Assembly (NCBI GenBank): GCA_963839815.1
Contig: CAWIWF010000001.1
Span: forward strand, 62,001 to 126,000
From: JACVRM01 sp963839815
Lineage (GTDB): Bacteria; Actinomycetota; Thermoleophilia; Gaiellales; Gaiellaceae
DNA: 64,000 bases
Reading direction: 5' to 3'
The notes below the pieces were generated by a model. That model worked only from the letters and a program-made list of their open reading frames with translations. It searched no databases and had not been told where the DNA came from. Positions 59,217 through 64,000 of this stretch are shown piece by piece (position 1 is the stretch's first letter; every line of letters starts with the position of its first letter). The position numbers and the translations under genes were made by a program.

Positions 59217-60440
59217 TCACGGCAGGGCCTCCACCAGACGGCGGAAGTCGTCGCCTCGCTGCTCGAAGCTCTCGTACTGGTCGTAGCTCGCGCAGGCCGG
59301 GGAGAGCAGGACGACGTCGCCCGGCTCCGCGTCCCCGGCGGCGGCCTCGACCGCGGTTGCGATCGTGCCGGCGTGCGCGTACGGGCGGCCTGCGGCGTCC
59401 AGCGCCGCTGCCAGCTCGTCCGCGGCCTCGCCCACCAGGTAGACGGTGCGGACATGCGGCGGCAGCTCACGCGCGAAGACCGTGAAGTCCTCGCCCTTCG
59501 CGCGCCCGCCGAGGATCAGGCGCACAGGTGCTGCGAACGCCGCTACGCCGTGGCTGACGGCGAACGTGTTGGTGGCGATCGAGTCGTTGACCCAGCGCAC
59601 GCCGTTCCGCTGGCGCACCAGCTCGAGACGGTGCGGCACACCCTCAAACGAGCGCAGGGCAGCGGCGATCGCCTCGTCGGCGATACCGGCTGCGCGCGCC
59701 GCGGCCGTGGCCGCCGCCGCGTTCGCGCGATTGTGCGCGCCGGGCAGCAGGGGCTCCGCGGGCAGCGGGTCGCCGGCCGCGAACTCGACCCCGGGCAGGC
59801 CGGAGCCTCGCGGCACGATTGCGTGGCGCGCCCGCTCGAAGATGCGAAGCTTTGCGGCGCGGTACGACTCGAAGTCGCCGTGGCGGTCGAGGTGGTCGGG
59901 GGCGAGGTTGAGGAGGACCGCCACCTCGAGCGAGAGCTCGTGCACATCCTCGAGCTGGAACGAGGACAGCTCGCACACCACCCAGGCGTCCTCCGGCAGC
60001 TCGAGCGCCGTCAGCGGCGTGCCGACGTTGCCGCCGACGGCGACCGGGCGCCTCGCGGCACGGAAGATCTCACCGAGCAGCTCGGTGGTCGTGGTCTTGC
60101 CCTTCGTGCCGGTGACGCCGACGAACGGGCGCGGCGCGAGCAGGCGGTAGCCGAGCTCCACCTCGCTCCAGACCGGCATGCCCGCCGCGCGTGCGGCGAC
60201 AACGGCCGGCGCCTCCGCCGGCACGCCCGGGCTCTTGATCAGCACGTCCATGTCCCCCGTCGCTCCCTCCTCGGTGCCGAGGCGCACTTCGACACCGGCC
60301 GCGGCAAGCCTGCTCACGTCGACGGACTCCGAGCGGTCGACCGCAACCACCTCGACGCCGCGCTGCGCGAGCGCGAGCGCCGCCGCCTGGCCCGAGCGGG
60401 CGAGGCCGACCACGAGCGCGCGTCGGGGCAGGCCTGCCAT
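59217..60440 (-). CDS. murD: UDP-N-acetylmuramoylalanine-D-glutamate ligase
   Basis: A 407-residue Mur ligase adding D-Glu. It has RRALVVGLARSGQAAALALA, KSPGVPAEAPAVVAARAAGM, ATP loop VGVTGTKGKTTTTELLGEIF, NLAPDHLDRHGDFESYRAAK, NDSIATNTFAVSHGVAAF and VVLLSPACASYDQYESFEQR. The start is ATG 60440, five bases after mraY. Its final 12 codons are duplicated twice downstream in the tandem repeat, probably without effect on the protein. Confidence 0.96.
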   Translation of the reverse strand: MAGLPRRALVVGLARSGQAAALALAQRGVEVVAVDRSESVDVSRLAAAGVEVRLGTEEGATGDMDVLIKSPGVPAEAPAVVAARAAGMPVWSEVELGYRLLAPRPFVGVTGTKGKTTTTELLGEIFRAARRPVAVGGNVGTPLTALELPEDAWVVCELSSFQLEDVHELSLEVAVLLNLAPDHLDRHGDFESYRAAKLRIFERARHAIVPRGSGLPGVEFAAGDPLPAEPLLPGAHNRANAAAATAAARAAGIADEAIAAALRSFEGVPHRLELVRQRNGVRWVNDSIATNTFAVSHGVAAFAAPVRLILGGRAKGEDFTVFARELPPHVRTVYLVGEAADELAAALDAAGRPYAHAGTIATAVEAAAGDAEPGDVVLLSPACASYDQYESFEQRGDDFRRLVEALP

Positions 60441-60445
60441 CGCCG

Positions 60446-61453
60446 CTACCGCGGGAAGCTGAAGAAGTACTGGAAGTACACCGCGAAGGCGGAGGCGCAC
60501 AGGATCGCGCAGAGGATCCAGAAGCGCACCATGATCTTCGTCTCCGACCAGGCCTTCATCTCGAAGTGGTGATGGATGGGCGCAATCAGGAAGATGCGCC
60601 GGCCCCAGTACTTGAAGCTGAGCACCTGCAGGATCACCGAGAGCGCCTCGACCACGAAGATGCCGCCGACGAGGAGCAGCAGCAGCTCCGTCTTCGTCAT
60701 CACTGCGAACGCGCCGAGTGCCCCGCCGATCGCCATCGAGCCGGTGTCGCCCATGATCATGTCGGCGGGGAAGGCGTTGAACCAGAGGAAGCCGATCAGT
60801 CCGCCGACGAGCGCGCCGCCGAGGATGGCCATGTCCAGGTAGACCTCGTTCGGCTCGCCCACCTGCCGCAGCCGGATGAACGTGAAGATGTTGATGGCCG
60901 TGAAGGTGATCAGCGCAATCACGCCCGTCCCCGCCGCGAGCCCGTCGATGCCATCGGTCAGGTTGACGCCGTTGGCCGCACCCGCGATGACAAAGAACAG
61001 GAGGACGTACCAGGCCCACCACAGGTCGACCGTCCCGAGCGGCGGCGCGTAGACCTCGGTGTCGAGATCCTCGTGGAGGGCGGCCCAGCCCAGGAAGCAG
61101 GTCAGCGCCGCGAGCAGTAGCAGCTTCCAGCGACCTTTGAGGCCGAGCGAGCGGCGGTGCCGCACCTTGATGAAGTCGTCGAGGAAGCCGATCGCGCCGC
61201 AGCCGAGCGCGACGCCGAAGACGGCGAGCGCGGGCAGCGAGTAGTGGCTGAGCAGGAGGAACGGCAACGCGGCGCCGATCAGCATCAGCAGGCCGCCCAT
61301 CGTGGGCGTTCCCTGCTTGACCTTGTGGCCGGGCGGCCCCTCCTCGCGGATGTGCTGGCCGAGCTCGCGGTCGCGCAGGAAGTCGATGAACTTCGGTCCG
61401 GCCAGGATCGAGATGACCATGGCGAGGATGCCGGCGAGGATGACTCTGTCCAC
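60446..61453 (-). CDS. mraY: phospho-N-acetylmuramoyl-pentapeptide-transferase
   Basis: A 335-residue ten-helix enzyme that transfers phospho-MurNAc-pentapeptide to undecaprenyl phosphate, forming lipid I. It has GTPTMGGLLMLIGAALPFLL, GFLDDFIKVRHRRSLGLKGR with the Asp pair, GVNLTDGIDGLAAGTGVIAL, FPADMIMGDTGSMAIGGALG and IAPIHHHFEMKAWSETKIMV with the three histidines. GTG 61453 follows murF by 15 bases. Confidence 0.97.
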   Translation of the reverse strand: MDRVILAGILAMVISILAGPKFIDFLRDRELGQHIREEGPPGHKVKQGTPTMGGLLMLIGAALPFLLLSHYSLPALAVFGVALGCGAIGFLDDFIKVRHRRSLGLKGRWKLLLLAALTCFLGWAALHEDLDTEVYAPPLGTVDLWWAWYVLLFFVIAGAANGVNLTDGIDGLAAGTGVIALITFTAINIFTFIRLRQVGEPNEVYLDMAILGGALVGGLIGFLWFNAFPADMIMGDTGSMAIGGALGAFAVMTKTELLLLLVGGIFVVEALSVILQVLSFKYWGRRIFLIAPIHHHFEMKAWSETKIMVRFWILCAILCASAFAVYFQYFFSFPR

Positions 61454-61468
61454 GTGCGCCCGCGCTCC

Positions 61469-62767
61469 CTAGACCGCCGCTCCGGCGAGGGCCTCCGCGA
61501 CCCGTTCGAGGCCCACGGAGCGCGAAGCCTTCACGAGCACGCAGTCGCCCGGCCGCACCAGCCCGGGCACACGCGCGAGCGCCGCAGCCACGTCGGGCAC
61601 CCAGTCGCCGAACCGCGCAGCCTCGACGTAGAGCTTCGCCAGTGGCCCGACCGCGAGTAGGTCGTCGACCCCGAGCCGCCGCAGCTCATCCCCGAGCTCG
61701 CGGTGGTACCGGTCCGCCTCGGTCCCGAGCTCGGCCATCTCGCCGAGGACGGCGAGCGTGCGCCTACCCTCCGCGCGGTCGACCAGGTGCTCGAGCGCGG
61801 CTCGCATCGAGACCGGGCTCGCGTTCCACGCGTCGTTGACGAGCAGGCCACCGCCCGGGAGCGGCACCTCCTCGCCGCGCCAGCGCGAGAGCTCCACCCC
61901 GTCGGCACCCGCCTGGGCGCCGTCCAGGTCGAAGCCGAGCGCCTCGTAGGCAAGCAATGCCGGCAGCGCGTTTTCGGCCTGGTGGCGCGCGCTGAGGTTG
62001 AGCGTCAGCTCGAGCCGGCGGCCGCGGACGTCGAAGGTCGCGTTCGCGCCGTCGGGGAGGCGCTCCCAGAAGGTCAGGCGCGCGTCCGCGCCTTCGCCGA
62101 AGCGGCGCAGGTCCAGGTCGCCGCGCACGTGCTCGTGCAGCTCGGTCGCTGCGGCCGGGACGATCGCCACCGCGCCCGCCGGCAGCGCGGACAGCAGCTC
62201 GGCCTTGGCGCGCGCGACGCCGGCGAGCGAGCCGACGAGCTCCAGGTGCACCGGCGCGATGCTGGTGACGACGCCGATCTCGGGCCGCGCGATCCGGCAG
62301 AGCGACGCGATCTGCCCGAAGCCGCGCATGGCGAGCTCGAGCACGCAGACCTCCGTGTCCGACTCAAGGCGGCAGAGCGTCAATGGCACACCCAGTTCCG
62401 CGTTGTAGCTGGCCTCGGCGGCGACGGTGCGTGCGTGCGGCCGGCAGAGCGCGGCCAGGATGTCCTTTGTGGAGGTCTTGCCGACCGACCCCGTGATGCC
62501 GACGACACGCGCGTCGCTGCGGTCGCGCACGGCCGAGCCGATCGCAGCCAGCGCGGCGTGGGCGTCGTCGGGCAGCAGCGCGGCGGCCGCGCCGCGGGCC
62601 AGCGCGTGATCGCGGAAGTCCCAGCCGCGGCCGACCGCGACGAACAGGTCGCCCTCCTCGACGCGGCGCGAGTCGATCGTCACGCCCGTGGCCTGGTCGG
62701 CCCAACCGGCCCGCACGAGCGTCCCGCCTGCGAGACCCTCGATCTGGTCCAAGGCGACGGAGATCAC
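61469..62767 (-). CDS. murF: UDP-MurNAc-tripeptide-D-alanyl-D-alanine ligase
   Basis: A 432-residue Mur ligase adding D-Ala-D-Ala. It has GVTIDSRRVEEGDLFVAVGR, the ATP loop VVGITGSVGKTSTKDILAAL, VAAEASYNAELGVPLTLCRL, LELAMRGFGQIASLCRIARP, LLVNDAWNASPVSMRAALEH and TLAVLGEMAELGTEADRYHR. GTG 62767 overlaps the murE stop as GTGA, with GGGAG six bases upstream. Confidence 0.95.
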   Translation of the reverse strand: MISVALDQIEGLAGGTLVRAGWADQATGVTIDSRRVEEGDLFVAVGRGWDFRDHALARGAAAALLPDDAHAALAAIGSAVRDRSDARVVGITGSVGKTSTKDILAALCRPHARTVAAEASYNAELGVPLTLCRLESDTEVCVLELAMRGFGQIASLCRIARPEIGVVTSIAPVHLELVGSLAGVARAKAELLSALPAGAVAIVPAAATELHEHVRGDLDLRRFGEGADARLTFWERLPDGANATFDVRGRRLELTLNLSARHQAENALPALLAYEALGFDLDGAQAGADGVELSRWRGEEVPLPGGGLLVNDAWNASPVSMRAALEHLVDRAEGRRTLAVLGEMAELGTEADRYHRELGDELRRLGVDDLLAVGPLAKLYVEAARFGDWVPDVAAALARVPGLVRPGDCVLVKASRSVGLERVAEALAGAAV

Positions 62768-64000
62768 GCCCAGCTCCCTGCCGCCGCTAGCTGACGCAGG
62801 GCCTCGCGCGCGACCTCGCGATCGTCGAACGGAAGGACTCGGCCGCCCATCTCCTGGCCGGTCTCGTGCCCCTTGCCTGCGATCACCACGACGTCGCCCG
62901 GCGCCGCGGCGCGGAGCGCCTGCTCGATCGCGGCGCGCCGGTCGAGCTCGACCTCGAGCCCGGCGCTGTCCGCGCGGACTGCCTCGGCGATCGCCGCGGG
63001 GTCCTCGCTCCGCGGGTTGTCCGAGGTGACCATCGCCACGTCGGCGAGCTCGGCGGCGATGCGCCCCATCAGCGGCCGCTTCGCTCGGTCGCGGTCGCCG
63101 CCGGCGCCGAAGACGCACAGGACGCGACCCGCGGCGAGCTCCCGGGCGGTGCGCAGCACGTTGGCGAGCGCCTCCGGCTTGTGGGCGTAGTCGACGACGA
63201 CCGCGAACGGCTGCCCCTCGTCGACCAGCTCGAAGCGCCCGGGCACGCCCTCGACGGCGGCGAGGCCCGCGGCGATCGCCTCGTCACCGACACCCGCGAG
63301 GTGCGACGCGGCCACGGCTGCGAGCGCGTTCTCGAGGTTGAAGCGCCCCGGAAGCGACAGCTCGACGTCGATCCCTGCGGCGCGAAAGCTCGTCCCGCCC
63401 GGCGTCAGCTGCACGCTCTCGGGCCGGATGTCGGCATCCTCCGCGAGCCCGAACGTGAGCAGCGTGCCGCCGCGGAGCTCCTCGGCAAGGTGCCGCCCCC
63501 AGGGATCGTCGAGGTTGACGGCCGCCGGCGGCCTCGGTTCGCGCACGAACAGGTGCCGCTTGGCCGCGAAGTAGTCGTCGAGCGTGCCGTGGAAGTCGAG
63601 ATGGTCGTGGCCGAGATTCGTGAACGCGAGCGCGGCGAAGCGCACGCCGTCGAGCCGGTGCTGCACCGCTCCGTGCGACGTCGCCTCGAGGGCGCAACTG
63701 CGGTCGCCTGCATCGAGCATCGCTCTCAAGGTTCGCTGCAGGTCGACGGATTCCGGCGTCGTCCGCACGGCCGGGACGCGCTCACCGCCGACTCGGGTCT
63801 CGATCGTGCCGACCAGACCGGGGCGGCGGCCGGCCGCCGTGAGGATGCCGTGCAGCAGGAACGCCGTCGTGGTCTTGCCGCTGGTGCCAGTGACGCCGAG
63901 CACGTCGAGCTCGCTGCTCGGGTCGCCGAAGAAGGCGACTGCCGCCGCGGCCATCGCTGCGCGCGCGTCACCGACGACGAGCTGCGGCACCGGCAGCGCG
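62764..64000 (-). CDS. murE: UDP-MurNAc-L-Ala-D-Glu:meso-diaminopimelate ligase, 5' end cut by window
   Basis: At least 412 residues of MurE; the N-terminus continues past the right edge. It has the ATP loop GVTGTSGKTTTAFLLHGILT, RTTPESVDLQRTLRAMLDAG, EATSHGAVQHRLDGVRFAAL, NLGHDHLDFHGTLDDYFAAK and DYAHKPEALANVLRTARELA. The binding-pocket motif reads TSDNPRSEDPAAIAEAVRAD; DNPR is the signature of enzymes adding meso-diaminopimelate, so the wall is probably of the A1-gamma type. Confidence 0.95.
   Translation of the reverse strand, partial: ALPVPQLVVGDARAAMAAAAVAFFGDPSSELDVLGVTGTSGKTTTAFLLHGILTAAGRRPGLVGTIETRVGGERVPAVRTTPESVDLQRTLRAMLDAGDRSCALEATSHGAVQHRLDGVRFAALAFTNLGHDHLDFHGTLDDYFAAKRHLFVREPRPPAAVNLDDPWGRHLAEELRGGTLLTFGLAEDADIRPESVQLTPGGTSFRAAGIDVELSLPGRFNLENALAAVAASHLAGVGDEAIAAGLAAVEGVPGRFELVDEGQPFAVVVDYAHKPEALANVLRTARELAAGRVLCVFGAGGDRDRAKRPLMGRIAAELADVAMVTSDNPRSEDPAAIAEAVRADSAGLEVELDRRAAIEQALRAAAPGDVVVIAGKGHETGQEMGGRVLPFDDREVAREALRQLAAAGSWA

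Noticed and set aside
58728..60572. A 614-residue plus-strand frame opposite murD
   Set aside because: It is antisense to murD and consists of translated tandem repeats at its start.

Overview
The window is about 70% GC, densely packed and free of transposases, plasmid genes, rRNA genes and CRISPR arrays. The organism is most likely a high-GC actinobacterium, and I would guess class Thermoleophilia (Gaiellales or Solirubrobacterales type). The reasons are a division and cell-wall cluster with a diaminopimelate-type MurE, a SigB/SigF-like sigma factor, split GcvPA/GcvPB, an FtcD-type histidine pathway, and many leaderless genes. The lineage is an inference from gene content, not from a marker phylogeny.

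Layout. 0-3.2 kb, minus strand: mnmA, a degenerate anti-sigma-like protein, a stress-type sigma factor, a GNAT acetyltransferase and the start of alaS. 3.2-4.5 kb: repeats and a decayed GNAT gene. 4.5-7.4 kb: an uncharacterised envelope-type operon (coiled coil, two acidic membrane proteins, RlpA-like barrel). 7.5-12.1 kb: MBL hydrolase-hisS-aspS, then a cupin and a small membrane protein. 12.2-18.2 kb: histidine degradation (ftcD, hutH, hutU, hutI) plus GNAT. 18.2-21.5 kb: HIT protein, uracil-DNA glycosylase-like protein, methyltransferase, hydrolase-cyclase fusion. 21.5-28.3 kb: heterodimeric ABC exporter, membrane protein and HD-like protein, separated by intergenic repeats. 28.3-35 kb: two divergent modules, each pairing a small acidic VEAH-motif peptide with an MFS transporter fused to a cyclic-nucleotide-binding domain, then a subtilase, a GAF protein and a cyclodeaminase. 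35-44 kb: ECF sigma, aquaporin, tag, tRNA-Glu, peptidase, response regulator, gltX, nfo, HAD. 44-52.3 kb: Cax exchanger, threonine aldolase, rlmN, Lon-N protein and the glycine cleavage system (gcvT, gcvH, gcvPA, gcvPB). 52.4-64 kb: division and cell-wall cluster murE-murF-mraY-murD-ftsW-murG-murC-murB-ftsQ-ftsZ, all minus strand.

How the genes work together. Hut enzymes make formiminoglutamate, FtcD moves the formimino group to tetrahydrofolate, and a separate cyclodeaminase at 34.5 kb could finish that step. GcvT/H/P feed the same one-carbon pool. The cyclase fusion at 20-21 kb could supply the nucleotide sensed by the two transporter fusions at 28-32 kb; this is inference.

Striking genome-wide habits: a TANNNT hexamer 6-9 nt before the start codon at 14 genes (leaderless transcripts); a four-base GTGA stop/start overlap at 12 junctions, with CTG apparently used as a start twice; and a repeat family of at least 14 intergenic hairpins whose stems differ in sequence yet stay paired. 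Single-base frameshifts cluster between 22 and 35 kb and are mostly +1. They break an ABC subunit, an MFS fusion, one VEAH peptide, a subtilase and a GAF gene; they may be assembly errors or real decay. The paired VEAH-peptide/MFS-cNMP modules are the best candidate for an undescribed system.
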